From positions 56,348 through 120,347 of the forward strand of contig DPGH01000002.1 in NCBI GenBank assembly GCA_003523255.1: DNA of 64,000 nucleotides, written 5' to 3'. Both the position numbers and the translations under genes were made by a program. This stretch comes from Clostridiales bacterium. GTDB taxonomy: Bacteria > Bacillota > Clostridia > Christensenellales > Borkfalkiaceae. The notes below the pieces were generated by a model that saw only the letters and a list, made by a program, of their open reading frames with translations, did not search any database and was not told the DNA's origin. Numbering within the stretch: the first letter of the stretch is position 1; each line of letters opens with the position of its first letter. Below are positions 9,801 through 19,178 of this stretch, piece by piece.

Positions 9801-12800
9801 TTACAGTTTTCGAAAGCGTGCGCTCCGAAAGTTATCGAACGGGAATGTAATTCTATCGATTTAAGATTGTAGCAATTAGAAAAAGCGTATCTGTACACGT
9901 AATTTACCGTGCTCGGAAGAACGACTCTTTCAAGTCTCGTCATATGAGAAAACGCATACGGTTGAATTTCTGTACAAGGCGAAGAAATTTCAAGTTCCGT
10001 TATGTTGTCGTTATCTTTAAACGCTTCTTCGTAAACGTAATAAACGTTAAGCGATTTAGGTATAGTAACTTTTCCGCCGGGACCGTGATATTCCCTTAAA
10101 TATCCGTTTTGAACGACGAACTCGGGTCCGACGGTAAGCATTGCGCTGACAGTGTAAATCGTTTGCTTTCCGTCGATGAAAAGCGTTGCTTTAATAGTCG
10201 CACTACCCTCTTTAAGAGTTTTTACCACGCCGCCTTTTGCAGAAACGCTCGCAACGTCAGGCGCGGTGGAGGTCCACCTGATATCTGCGGTTCCCGAATA
10301 ATACCAGGGCTCGATTATCGCACTCATCTTAAACTGTTCGTTCTGATTGACGTCAACGTAAGCGTTCGTCGGATTGACGAGCGCACCGTCGGCGTTGCGT
10401 ATCAAATCGAGCGTCAGTTTAGATATGGTAGGAGCGTTTTTGTCGCCGTCTACAACGTGTACCAAAATCGCGTCGGTAACGTCCGAATGCTCGTTCGAAC
10501 CGCCGTAAACTCTTACTATAGCGTCGCCGGCAGTCTTACCGAACAATTCGCCGTCTTTAACGGTAACGACTTTTTCGTTAAACGATTTCCATAAAAGGTT
10601 TACGGAAGCCGCTGTGGACGGAGTAACGCTTAAACCGAGTTTATACGCTTCGTTTTTGCTTATGGTAATTTCTCTCGAATATTCGTCCGAAGATACGACC
10701 GAGCCGCTCGTTATTTCGACATCTTCGGGATAATCGACCGAATCGGCAAAAGATTTAAAGTTAGAGACTCTGTATGCCCTTGCGTTGAGCGCGTAATCGT
10801 CTACCTGAATATAAATATCTTTTTCGGTATTGTAATAATCGGTTATATCAAGCGTTACGGTAGTCGTGGAATTACGAGTGCTGTAAACAGGCTGAAGTTT
10901 AGACTCCAAAAGTTCCAGCGTCATCTTATTTATATCGGCGTAGCAAAGCGCAACGGACTGGGCGTAATGATTATCGTATACGTCCACGTCGAGATAAACG
11001 TTATACTTTATTTTTTCGTTTGCGTCTTTATAAGACTCGTATCTTACTCTGTAATCCACTATCTCGGGCGCTTCGGTATCGATATAAAAGTTGAAATCAA
11101 ACGATTTGCCGTATTCATAATCGTCCGCATTATATTGTCTGTCCGCGCGCGGTATGGAGTCGAGTTTTCCGTCCATATGGAACAGATACTGCTTATTATT
11201 GTCGAGTTTCAAGTCGACGGGCGACCATTTCATCTCAACGAAAGCCGCTCTCGCGGTACTCGAACCGCCCGTGTACGCTTTACGGACGTTAGTTTTTGTT
11301 TCGTTATATACGACCTCTCCGGTAACGGCGTCGGTTATAACGACGTTCATTTCTTTCGCGCCCCTTAAAAGACCCGCATATATAGCGTAAAGTTCGTTTA
11401 CGGTATAATGTCCCTTTTCGTCGTATATCGAAAGCGCGGCTTTATCGGAAGAAGAATAAATCTTTCTCGCGTCGTCCGGAAGTTCGTATAAATACGTACC
11501 CAACGGAATTATATACTGTTTATTTTTATACGACCCGAGCGGAACGGTTGCATACATAGCCGCTTTCGGTTTCTCTTCGTCCGGTATGCTGTCGTCTTTA
11601 AGCGCGTCTGCAAGTTCGTACTCGGAAATATCGAACATGGGCGCGGCGTACCAGTCCCCGTAAAATCCGAGCCACGGTACGTTAAGGTCAACGGCACTTT
11701 CATCACCCGTGAGGTCTTTAAGCGTAACGAAACCCTCAACGTACATACCGTTTTTAAAATTCGTATCGATATAATTTTTCGCCTCGGCTTTAAGTCTTAC
11801 GGTAACCGTTACTTCGGAAGACGCACCAGCCGCAAGCGTTAATACGTTACCCGAAACGTTGTTGCCTGACACCGTTAAATCGCAAAGCGAGTCGAGCATA
11901 TACGCTCTTTCCGCAACGGTAAGACCGTCGGTTGCGATGGTTTCCGTCATAGTCTTCGCGTCGATTTTATATGAACGCGTGCCGTCCGAGAAATTATAAA
12001 CGCTGAAAACGAGATCGTAAACGCCCGTTTTATTCGGGTCGTCGTAAACCTCTATTTTGGTTTTGTCGGAGCCGGGTATATAGATGTACGCCTTAGTCGT
12101 CATCGCTTTGTTAATATTCGCAAGCCCCGCGCCCTGTTTCCTCGGCGAATAAGGGTAACCGAATTCGTCGTAGGCAATGGTTGCGGTGCTCATCATAAGT
12201 CTGTTTGAAATCGTAACCCTGTCGTTCGTTCCGATGCCGGTTTCGACAGACGGATTGAACACCGATTTATTCTTTTCGACGTAGCCTAAAACAAGACTCA
12301 TCGCACCGGCGAGGTTAGGCGTTGCCATACTCGTACCGCTGTATTCGTCCCATCCGTTAGGTACGGCGGAAGTAATTTCACCGCCGTGCGCGGAAATTTC
12401 GGGTTTAAGACGTAAATCGGGAGTCGGCCCCCAGCTTGAAAAGTCGGACATAAACGGACCCGCTCTGTACGAGTCGCTTATATAGAAAGACCCGCGAGCG
12501 TTTGAAACGAACCCGCTCGCCGCATCCATCGTAATGGAGCAAGTGGGAACCGGATCGTGAAGATTGCCGAGACTCATTCTGATAACGCCGGATACGTTGT
12601 TATAAATAACGCACGCAACAGCGCCTTTAGATTTTGCCACTCTGACCTTTTCTTCAAAAGTTACGTCGCCGCCGCGGCGAACCACCGCGACTTTGCCTTT
12701 TACGTCGATATTTCTCGTGTAGTTTACCGATAAACCGTAACCGGGCACAACCTGATAATCGAGTTTCAAAACGCCGTTTACCAGTTTGTCGGAGTATTTT

Positions 12801-14278
12801 TCAAGAAGTTCCGTAACGAATTTTTTCTGATTGCCGTTGCCGTCGGACGCTTCGGTAAAATATAAAAATTTGTCGGCTTCCTGTGCATCGTACGAGTTGC
12901 CTATTCTTATATATCTTGCCTTTTGACCGTTGATACTCGCAACGCTCATAGAACTTTCAAACGTAGAAGGCGAGCCTACCGTGGCGGAATCGGGGTTTGT
13001 TGCAAGGTTAGTACCGTAAACGCCGTTATAAGCCGAACTATAATCGTTGCTTGCCGCAACCATAAGGCTTATACCCGCCCTTCTTACCTTGTCGTAAACC
13101 TCTTGCATATGCGCATCGTCCGCACCGGAAAAGCCGGCGGAAGAGCCCAAACTCATGTTAATAACGTCTACGCCGAGTTTTACGCAATCTTCGAGCGCGG
13201 CGAGAATATCTACCGTTTCGGCACCGCCTAACCCTTCGGCGGTTTCTTTATCGGTAAACACTTTGCATATGGCAAGCTGCGCGTTTGGCGCAACGCCGAG
13301 GAAGGTCATTTCGTTGCCTTCTTTATCGAGAATCGGGTTTCCGTCAAGGTCTCTGATTATATCTCCCGTGGCGGTACCGGCGATTATACCTGCGACGTGC
13401 GTGCCGTGCGACGAATAGGACGGGTAAACGTCCGGATCGTTATCGGCGTAGTCGTACGCGAAAGGTACTTTTTCGTTATAATATACGTCGTCCACGGTAA
13501 CCTTTTTGTTCATCGCCAAAAGTCCCGTGTCTGAGTAAGTTTCGTCGAATATTTTGTTTTTAACTTCTTCCTTATCGAGTCTTGCTGAGGCCGGCATCGT
13601 TCTAAACGCCGCATGGCTCGAGTCGAGACCCGTGTCCAAAACCGCGACTACCATACCTTCGCCGCTATACCCTGCGGCAACGCCGTCAACTTTATATATA
13701 CCGGTTCCCCACACGTTAGCTTGATTTGAAACGGCGTGGTCCATAGGCGCGTAATAATATTCAGAAACTTCCGCGCTGTAAACGCCGCTTATGCGGGAAA
13801 TAGCGTCGAGATACTTTACGTCCACTTTTATCGCAACAGCGTTTATTACCGTGCTGTAAGAATATTTTAAAGTATACGGAATAGCCGACTTATCGAGCGC
13901 AGCTAAAAACGCGCTTTGCTCTTCTGCGATTTTCGCTTTTTTACGCGCCGCAGAAACGGTTGCGAGGTAATCGTTTAAATCGCCTGACGAAGCGGAAATT
14001 AAATCGCCTCCCTCAAGCGTAACTACGACGTAATGCTCGCCTGTTACGTTTTTGGTTTCCGTCTTATTCGAATAGTCGTCGTTAAATGCTGAAGAAGTAT
14101 CCGCAAGTGCAAGACCTTCCGCTTCGCTTAAAGTAACGCTTTCGCTCTGCTCCGCTTCGGGTTTACCGTACGTTGAACCGTATGCGTTTATTACCGAAAA
14201 TACGGGTGCGAATACGAACGAAAAGCACGCTATTAAACTGACCGTCCACAATAATAATTTTCTTTTTAACTTACTCAT
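6842..14278 (-). CDS. Giant cell-surface subtilisin-like protease (S8) with LRR and Ig-like modules
   Basis: 2478 residues. A signal peptide (1-32) and a propeptide are followed by an S8 catalytic domain with Asp215 (VLDTGLDSSH), His291 (HGTHVAG) and Ser650 (SGTSMATP). A PA-type insert lies at about 490-600. Next come Fn3-like beta domains (about 700-1150), Big_2-like Ig repeats (about 1200-1370), a long run of BspA-type LRR_5 repeats (about 1380-2050, units of the kind AFENCTSL), Big_3-like domains, a DNKGCG linker, one transmembrane helix and a basic tail. It resembles C5a-peptidase-like surface proteases. It is the last gene of the peptide-transport cluster, so it probably supplies peptides to the Opp system. 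A AAGG ribosome binding site precedes the ATG. Confidence 0.9.
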   Translation of the reverse strand: MSKLKRKLLLWTVSLIACFSFVFAPVFSVINAYGSTYGKPEAEQSESVTLSEAEGLALADTSSAFNDDYSNKTETKNVTGEHYVVVTLEGGDLISASSGDLNDYLATVSAARKKAKIAEEQSAFLAALDKSAIPYTLKYSYSTVINAVAIKVDVKYLDAISRISGVYSAEVSEYYYAPMDHAVSNQANVWGTGIYKVDGVAAGYSGEGMVVAVLDTGLDSSHAAFRTMPASARLDKEEVKNKIFDETYSDTGLLAMNKKVTVDDVYYNEKVPFAYDYADNDPDVYPSYSSHGTHVAGIIAGTATGDIIRDLDGNPILDKEGNEMTFLGVAPNAQLAICKVFTDKETAEGLGGAETVDILAALEDCVKLGVDVINMSLGSSAGFSGADDAHMQEVYDKVRRAGISLMVAASNDYSSAYNGVYGTNLATNPDSATVGSPSTFESSMSVASINGQKARYIRIGNSYDAQEADKFLYFTEASDGNGNQKKFVTELLEKYSDKLVNGVLKLDYQVVPGYGLSVNYTRNIDVKGKVAVVRRGGDVTFEEKVRVAKSKGAVACVIYNNVSGVIRMSLGNLHDPVPTCSITMDAASGFVSNARGSFYISDSYRAGPFMSDFSSWGPTPDLRLKPEISAHGGEITSAVPNGWDEYSGTSMATPNLAGAMSLVLGYVEKNKSVFNPSVETGIGTNDRVTISNRLMMSTATIAYDEFGYPYSPRKQGAGLANINKAMTTKAYIYIPGSDKTKIEVYDDPNKTGVYDLVFSVYNFSDGTRSYKIDAKTMTETIATDGLTVAERAYMLDSLCDLTVSGNNVSGNVLTLAAGASSEVTVTVRLKAEAKNYIDTNFKNGMYVEGFVTLKDLTGDESAVDLNVPWLGFYGDWYAAPMFDISEYELADALKDDSIPDEEKPKAAMYATVPLGSYKNKQYIIPLGTYLYELPDDARKIYSSSDKAALSIYDEKGHYTVNELYAIYAGLLRGAKEMNVVITDAVTGEVVYNETKTNVRKAYTGGSSTARAAFVEMKWSPVDLKLDNNKQYLFHMDGKLDSIPRADRQYNADDYEYGKSFDFNFYIDTEAPEIVDYRVRYESYKDANEKIKYNVYLDVDVYDNHYAQSVALCYADINKMTLELLESKLQPVYSTRNSTTTVTLDITDYYNTEKDIYIQVDDYALNARAYRVSNFKSFADSVDYPEDVEITSGSVVSSDEYSREITISKNEAYKLGLSVTPSTAASVNLLWKSFNEKVVTVKDGELFGKTAGDAIVRVYGGSNEHSDVTDAILVHVVDGDKNAPTISKLTLDLIRNADGALVNPTNAYVDVNQNEQFKMSAIIEPWYYSGTADIRWTSTAPDVASVSAKGGVVKTLKEGSATIKATLFIDGKQTIYTVSAMLTVGPEFVVQNGYLREYHGPGGKVTIPKSLNVYYVYEEAFKDNDNITELEISSPCTEIQPYAFSHMTRLERVVLPSTVNYVYRYAFSNCYNLKSIELHSRSITFGAHAFENCNSLKTIKNVKLINGLKQEDVEILSLTEGRDYTTEVAKLTTVGDYAFKGCTSITSLDLTELRVAGINAFEGCTALKEVTLSKFTAVSDDMFFNCKSLSVLNYTDVTADDLTALYHGNAVSPFGNCAVSKINVVGGYAEANGENFVALYDGEDKTTLLRINQTLKSFTVPESVTTIAPNALAGSKIESVTIGSNVETIGNYAFSGCGYLTGVTLPASVKNMGVGVFSWCEGLTSADLSALTIAKLPEMTFMYAGDFSKGIKFNSALTSLGVRSFAGSRISSLDLSSTNVTEIDDYAFMSCSLLDHVVFGKITNLGRGVLAAGSETSLTGVEFGEGSDVLGTYTFAGQIGLKSDGISFSDKQKAITEIGDGVFRNCTSIVSLPFTVKVAGESAFENCVSLKDINLTMLSSAERRSFKNCVSLESATFDNATVIGDEAFKNCYKLKTANFVAAEKVGESAFENCTTLNVSSLGTALRYIGKYAFRNTGIKADTFVVPVADGQFIGEGAFAALTGVKAFNVTGTSAYYSDDLGMIIKRVENGLEIIAYPAGASGEAVLPEGTVRVAASAFENAKNVTKITFPYSFKAIGDKGFYGAGATEYVFGCLSAPVLEARYITASEFDSSDDMYKILDEDGTVVSEKYYGNYKDYVAKVLYHGKYGVTGIKDLGLKAYVPQNATGFESRVYAGFFSTVVKTELIADDTARNCNGLIASIPSAEQIEALTAADVTTWQSFRSVMKSARSAYNLVSTEQRAFVTEAAKLLTSEAAMRSKAALFNETPVETGINVSTLPNKTTYVRGETFDKTGMVLSVTWSDGSKVEITDGFTVLTTTKLTENNRTVRIKYHDLTTSLTVNVVKPEVSSIEINTAPSQTEYEIGDEFSTAGLSIKVNYVDGTSEIVYSGFEATHNEFVVGENVVTVEYMGKTLEIKVTVKDNSEPDKPEPKPDDDNKGCGTVAFDSTDIFGGFTLIALSCAFMLIREKNRKRKKDENDL

Positions 14279-14299
14279 ATCAACCTTGGTTTTTAATTA

Positions 14300-15640
14300 T
14301 TAGTTATTCTCGTTAGTATTATTCTGTTCGTAAAGATGACATGCGACCCTGTGCCCGGGCGAGTATTCTTTGAACACCGGCGCTTTAACCTTGCAGATTT
14401 CCATACATTTGCTGCAACGCGTATGGAATTTACAACCCGAGGGCGGATTAGCGGGAGATGGTATATCCCCTTTAAGAATGATTCTGTTGTTTTTCACGTC
14501 CGGATCGGGTATCGGCACGGCTGAAAAAAGCGCCTGCGTATACGGATGCATCGGGTTTGAGAAAATGTCTTTTTTAGCTCCGTACTCTACCATAGAGCCG
14601 AGGTACATTACGCCGACCTCGTCGCTGATATGTTCTACTACGGATAAATCGTGCGAAATGAAAATATACGCGAGATTGTCGTTTTTTTGCAGCGACTTTA
14701 ACAAATTAATAATTTGCGCCTGTATCGAAACGTCGAGTGCGGAAACGGGTTCGTCGCAAATAACGAGTTTCGGCTTTAAAGCGAGCGCTCTCGCTATACA
14801 TATTCTTTGCCTTTGTCCGCCGGAAAATTCATGCGGGTAACGTTCATAATACTGAACTTGCAAACCGCATTTTTTCATTACGCCGAGAACGTAGTCTTTT
14901 AACTCCGCTTTAGGTACTATTCCATGTTCCGCAACCGCTTCGCCGATTATTTCGCCTACGCGTAATCGCGGCGACAGACTCGAATACGGGTCCTGAAATA
15001 TCATTTGTATTTGCGGACGAATCTTGCGCAACTCGGAATTAGTCATTTTGCCGATATCTTTGCCGTCAAAAATCACTTCTCCGTCGGTAACCGAGTGAAG
15101 GCGTAAAATAGTTCTGCCCATCGTCGTTTTACCGCAGCCAGACTCTCCGACGATGCCTACGGTACAACCGCTTTTAACGCCAAAAGTAACGTCGTCTACC
15201 GCTTTAACGTACTGTGTGGGTTTGCCGAAAAAATCCGTTTGTGTGGGAAAGTATTTTTTAAGGTGCCTTACCGTTAGAAGATATTCACTCTCCTCAACTT
15301 TCTCTTCTATTGAATTAAAATCCCCTTGCATAATTGCCATTGAAACTATTTCCAAGAAAAAAATTGAAAACAACAAATAAGCAACTCCGCTTCCATTGAA
15401 ATTCAAATTCTGTTTTTTTGCCTCTTTATTTAATATTTCCCCTCTCGTATACCACCAATACAAAAAATAAAACGGAACGAAAATCAAACACAGCATCTCT
15501 TTTGTACAACTATCGTTTTTATTCAGAATCCGATGTGTACTATTTACAAGCAAATACATCCAATAAATACCATAAATACCAAATGTAAAAAGCGTGAGTA
15601 ACACACAAGTACTTACTTTTCTTTTATTTATTCGATTCAT
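14300..15640 (-). CDS. oppF: DUF4234-OppF fusion: oligopeptide ABC transporter ATPase
   Basis: Residues from about 120 onward are a complete OppF ATPase: Walker A GESGCGKT (165-172), Q-loop IFQDPYSSLSPRLRVGE, signature EFSGGQRQR, Walker B LVICDEPVSALD, H-loop ISHDLS, and the C-terminal CKFHTRC cysteine segment of Opp/Dpp ATPases. Residues 1-108 are an unrelated membrane domain of DUF4234 type, with repeated TFGIYGIYWMY-like helices and a closing MAIMQGDFNS. OppF proteins normally begin where residue 115 is here. The joint is in frame, and the added part is visibly more AT-rich than the ATPase part. A AGAGGT ribosome binding site precedes the full-length start. Confidence 0.85.
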   Translation of the reverse strand: MNRINKRKVSTCVLLTLFTFGIYGIYWMYLLVNSTHRILNKNDSCTKEMLCLIFVPFYFLYWWYTRGEILNKEAKKQNLNFNGSGVAYLLFSIFFLEIVSMAIMQGDFNSIEEKVEESEYLLTVRHLKKYFPTQTDFFGKPTQYVKAVDDVTFGVKSGCTVGIVGESGCGKTTMGRTILRLHSVTDGEVIFDGKDIGKMTNSELRKIRPQIQMIFQDPYSSLSPRLRVGEIIGEAVAEHGIVPKAELKDYVLGVMKKCGLQVQYYERYPHEFSGGQRQRICIARALALKPKLVICDEPVSALDVSIQAQIINLLKSLQKNDNLAYIFISHDLSVVEHISDEVGVMYLGSMVEYGAKKDIFSNPMHPYTQALFSAVPIPDPDVKNNRIILKGDIPSPANPPSGCKFHTRCSKCMEICKVKAPVFKEYSPGHRVACHLYEQNNTNENN

Positions 15641-15700
15641 TTTTACCTCTGTAACAATTTAATTTAAACTTTTTTATCATATTAAAAGAAGTACTTATAA

Positions 15701-17056
15701 TTATTCTTCCATTTCGGATTTATCGGTATATCTGTAACAAGCAACGCCGTGCGTGGGCGAAACTTTTACGAATGCGGGATATTTACCGCCGCATTTTGCC
15801 GTACACATATTGCAACGCTCTCTGAAATAACAGTAGTCCGGCATATTTACGGGGTTAGGAACTTGCCCCGGTATGCAGTAAAGCTCGTCAACCTCTTTAC
15901 CCACTACCGGTTTGCTCTTTTGCAAACCGATGGTATAGGGATGCAAAGGATTTTTAAATATTTCCCGAACGGTGCCCTGCTCTACCACTTTACCCGCATA
16001 CATTACGTAAACGTAGTCCGCCATTTCCGCTATAACGCCTAAATCGTGCGTTATAAGCATTATAGAGCCTTTCATCTTTTTACGCACGTCGCGTAAAAGG
16101 TCGAGTATTTGCGCCTGAATGGTAACGTCGAGCGCGGTAGTCGGTTCGTCCGCGATTACAAGACGCGGATTGCAAGCCAAAGCCATTGCTATCATGACTC
16201 TCTGGCGCATACCGCCGGAAATTTCGTGCGGGTAAGATTTATAAACCCTATCCGGCATCGCAATGCCTACGAGTTCGAGCATTTCAAGACTTCTTCTTTT
16301 AGCCTCTTCTTTACTTGCGCCTTTAACGTGCAAAAGCGTTACTTCGTTAAGTTGGTCGCCTATAGTAAACACGGGGTTAAGCGAAGTCATAGGCTCCTGA
16401 AAGATCATGGCGATTTGTCTGCCTCTGATTCTCGACATTTCGCTTATAGGCATTTTCGCTATATCGAAAACCTTTTCTTCCATCTCGTACTTAAGTACGC
16501 CCGCATCGTCGCGGTCTTGAACGGGTACGGTAACCGTTTCACCGTTTTTATCCTTAACGATCTCGCCTTTTTTGTTTTTGAGCGGTTCGGTAAGAATTTT
16601 CTCTTCTCCGTTATCGTCTATATAGGTTTTATATATCGGTATAGGTTTGCCGTTGTGGTCTTTTTTGTATTCCAACGACTTAAAGCGAATTTCTCCGCTG
16701 ACGATTTGCCCTTGCGGTCCCTGTATAAGTTGCATAAGCGAAAGGCTCGTTACGGATTTGCCGCAGCCCGACTCGCCGACGATACCGACGACAGACCCCT
16801 CCGGCACGGAAAACGAAACGCCGTTTACCGCTTTGGTTATACCCGCATCGGTAAAAAAGTAGGTGTGTAAGTTATCGAATTCGACGATATTGTTCGGATC
16901 TTTTAATTTGGTTGTATACTCGCTTTCGTCAACGTTTTTACGCTTTTTCTCTTTTTCGAGTTCTTTTATAAGGCGTTTGTTTTCGCGGGCGATTTCTCTC
17001 GACTCTTTACCCGTGAGATAACGCGATTTTTTTTCGTTTTTAGAAGTATCGCTCAT
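15701..17056 (-). CDS. oppD: Oligopeptide ABC transporter ATPase OppD, with insertions
   Basis: 451 residues. Walker A GESGCGKS (94-101), Q-loop IFQEPMTSLNP, signature EISGGMRQR, Walker B LVIADEPTTALD and the C-terminal CYFRERCNMC cysteine segment identify OppD. Two features are unusual: a charged N-terminal extension of about 55 residues, and a polar insert of about 70 residues (about 131-200) between Walker A and the Q-loop. Typical members have roughly 330-360 residues. It lies four bases from oppC. Confidence 0.9.
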   Translation of the reverse strand: MSDTSKNEKKSRYLTGKESREIARENKRLIKELEKEKKRKNVDESEYTTKLKDPNNIVEFDNLHTYFFTDAGITKAVNGVSFSVPEGSVVGIVGESGCGKSVTSLSLMQLIQGPQGQIVSGEIRFKSLEYKKDHNGKPIPIYKTYIDDNGEEKILTEPLKNKKGEIVKDKNGETVTVPVQDRDDAGVLKYEMEEKVFDIAKMPISEMSRIRGRQIAMIFQEPMTSLNPVFTIGDQLNEVTLLHVKGASKEEAKRRSLEMLELVGIAMPDRVYKSYPHEISGGMRQRVMIAMALACNPRLVIADEPTTALDVTIQAQILDLLRDVRKKMKGSIMLITHDLGVIAEMADYVYVMYAGKVVEQGTVREIFKNPLHPYTIGLQKSKPVVGKEVDELYCIPGQVPNPVNMPDYCYFRERCNMCTAKCGGKYPAFVKVSPTHGVACYRYTDKSEMEE

Positions 17057-17060
17057 TTAC

Positions 17061-18149
17061 TCACCTCTTCATTTTCGGGTCGAAAGCGTCTCTCAATCCG
17101 TCTCCCACGAAGTTAAACGAAAGAACCGCCAAAACTATGCACACGCCGACGGGTATCCACTGGTTAGGATACATACTCCAGTAAGAAACCTCTTTCGTAA
17201 GAATATTTACCATGTTACCCCAGGTTGCGAATTCCGCGGGCAAACCGAGTCCTAAATAGCCGAGAGTCGCTTCGGTAAGAATAATTCCTCCGAGCCCGAG
17301 CGTCATAGAAACTATAAGTTGCGGCATAACGTTCGGCAAAAGGTGCTTGAATATTTTTCGTTTAACCGAAAGCCCCGTACACTCTGCCGCCATCATGTAT
17401 TCCTGCTCTCTTAAAAACAAAATTTGACCTCTGACCATTCTTGCGACGCCTGCCCAGCCTATCAACGTAAGCAATGCCATCATTATATATAACTTGGGCA
17501 TATCGGCAACGCCGTTCGCGTCGAGCATGAAACTTATAATAAGCATGATAGGCAACGTCGGTATACAGTTGAATATATCGACTATTCTCATTATAAGTTG
17601 GTCTACCCACTTACCGAAATACCCCGCCAGTCCGCCGAGAAGAACGCCGAGAAGCGTTTCGAGAATAACAACGACAAAGCCGAGCGTAAGCGAAACCCTT
17701 CCGCCGTACATAAGACGGGAGAACACGTCGTACCCGTTTGCATCCGTGCCGAGCCAGTGCGTCGGCGAAGGCATACTGTCCTGATTGAGCGTTTCGCTCC
17801 TTTGATAAGTATATTCGTAAGCGGTATATTCGTTACCTTCCGCATCTACGTATTTAAAAGGCTTGTTTACTTCTACGTACGGTCCGGGACTGGTATCGAC
17901 TTCGTTTTGTCCCCAAACGGACGGACTTATATATCTGAAAAGCGGTCCTATAAAAGAAAACGCAAATAAAAATATAAGAACACAAAGCCCTATAACGGAC
18001 AGTTTAGAACGGAAAAACCTTTTTAATACGAGCCTTGTCGGCGATAAAAGTTTAACCCTGTCTTCAAGCCTTTCCATATCGGAGAAATCGCCGACGGAAT
18101 CTGCGGCGGGTTCTACTTCGATCGCCGTATCTTTTTCTTCGTTAATCAT
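17061..18149 (-). CDS. oppC: Oligopeptide ABC transporter permease OppC
   Basis: 362 residues with an N-terminal cytoplasmic segment, the OppC_N helix (VIGLCVLIFLFAFSF) and a BPD_transp_1 permease domain with the EAA-type coupling loop (AAECTGLSVKRKIFKHLLPN). The external loop after helix 1 (about residues 75-130) is enlarged by a polar segment that many OppC proteins lack. It partners with OppB to form the channel. Confidence 0.9.
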   Translation of the reverse strand: MINEEKDTAIEVEPAADSVGDFSDMERLEDRVKLLSPTRLVLKRFFRSKLSVIGLCVLIFLFAFSFIGPLFRYISPSVWGQNEVDTSPGPYVEVNKPFKYVDAEGNEYTAYEYTYQRSETLNQDSMPSPTHWLGTDANGYDVFSRLMYGGRVSLTLGFVVVILETLLGVLLGGLAGYFGKWVDQLIMRIVDIFNCIPTLPIMLIISFMLDANGVADMPKLYIMMALLTLIGWAGVARMVRGQILFLREQEYMMAAECTGLSVKRKIFKHLLPNVMPQLIVSMTLGLGGIILTEATLGYLGLGLPAEFATWGNMVNILTKEVSYWSMYPNQWIPVGVCIVLAVLSFNFVGDGLRDAFDPKMKR

Positions 18150-18159
18150 CGTGTTTCTC

Positions 18160-19155
18160 CTATTTTGTAAGTTTTACGCGCGGATCCACTACCGCATACA
18201 TTAAGTCTGCCAGTAACGTACCGAGTACCGTAAGTATCGCAAGGAACATATTGTATCCCATGATAAACGGTATATCGCCTGCTTTTAACGCTTCGTACGC
18301 TTTAAGACCTATACCTTCAATCGAAAATATCTGCTCGGTAATCATCGCGCCCGAAAAAAGTCCGGGTATCGTACCCGCAAGCAGCGTTACGAGCGGAATA
18401 AGCGTGTTCCTGAAAGCGTGTTTATAAATAACTTTGTTTTCGGGTAAACCCTTGGCTCTCGCCGTCCTTATGTAATCGGCGTTAAGCACGTCGAGCGTGT
18501 TAGTCCTCGTGTAGCGCATAAGCGACCCGACCGACAAAAAGACCATTATAAATATCGGCAAAATCAAATGCCAGACCTGATCCATAAAACGCGTAAACCC
18601 GCTTGCCGTAGACGGAAGCGTACTTTGCTGTCCGCTTATCGGGAACCACCCGAGTTGCACCGAAAAAAGTTGTATGCAAATTGCCGCAAAAAAGAAGGTC
18701 GGCAAAGCGGTGCCTATCATCGCCAGCACACTGCTCGAATAGTCGATAAATCCGTTTTGGTTGACCGCCGCTTTTACGCCGAGCGGTATTGCAATAAGAA
18801 ATTCGAGAATAAGCGCGACGAAAGCGATACCGAAAGATATTCCCATATTTTCGAATATTACGGTAGACACTTTATCTTCGTACTTAAAGGAGTTGCCGAG
18901 GTCTCCTTTAAGTACGTTGCCGAGCCATTTGAAATACCCTTTTACGATACCCCAGAAAGAATTGTCGCTTAAACCGTACAATTCCTTCATTCTGTCAATC
19001 TCTTCTTGTTTAATGGTGCCTTGATTGAGTTGCGCGCTGAACTTGTCGTCGATAAAGTTTACCGGCATAAGTTTAACGAGCGAATAGATAATCATCGACA
19101 CGCCGAACAGTATAAGTATCGCAAGAACTATTCTTTTAACAATATATTTGAACAT
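18160..19155 (-). CDS. oppB: Oligopeptide ABC transporter permease OppB
   Basis: 331 residues of normal length. It has the N-terminal OppB helix, a large first external loop, a BPD_transp_1 domain and the EAA loop RTARAKGLPENKVIYKHAFRN. It lies in the fixed order A-B-C-D-F with short gaps, consistent with one transcript. Confidence 0.92.
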   Translation of the reverse strand: MFKYIVKRIVLAILILFGVSMIIYSLVKLMPVNFIDDKFSAQLNQGTIKQEEIDRMKELYGLSDNSFWGIVKGYFKWLGNVLKGDLGNSFKYEDKVSTVIFENMGISFGIAFVALILEFLIAIPLGVKAAVNQNGFIDYSSSVLAMIGTALPTFFFAAICIQLFSVQLGWFPISGQQSTLPSTASGFTRFMDQVWHLILPIFIMVFLSVGSLMRYTRTNTLDVLNADYIRTARAKGLPENKVIYKHAFRNTLIPLVTLLAGTIPGLFSGAMITEQIFSIEGIGLKAYEALKAGDIPFIMGYNMFLAILTVLGTLLADLMYAVVDPRVKLTK

Positions 19156-19178
19156 TTATCCGTGGTTCTCCGTCGTTT

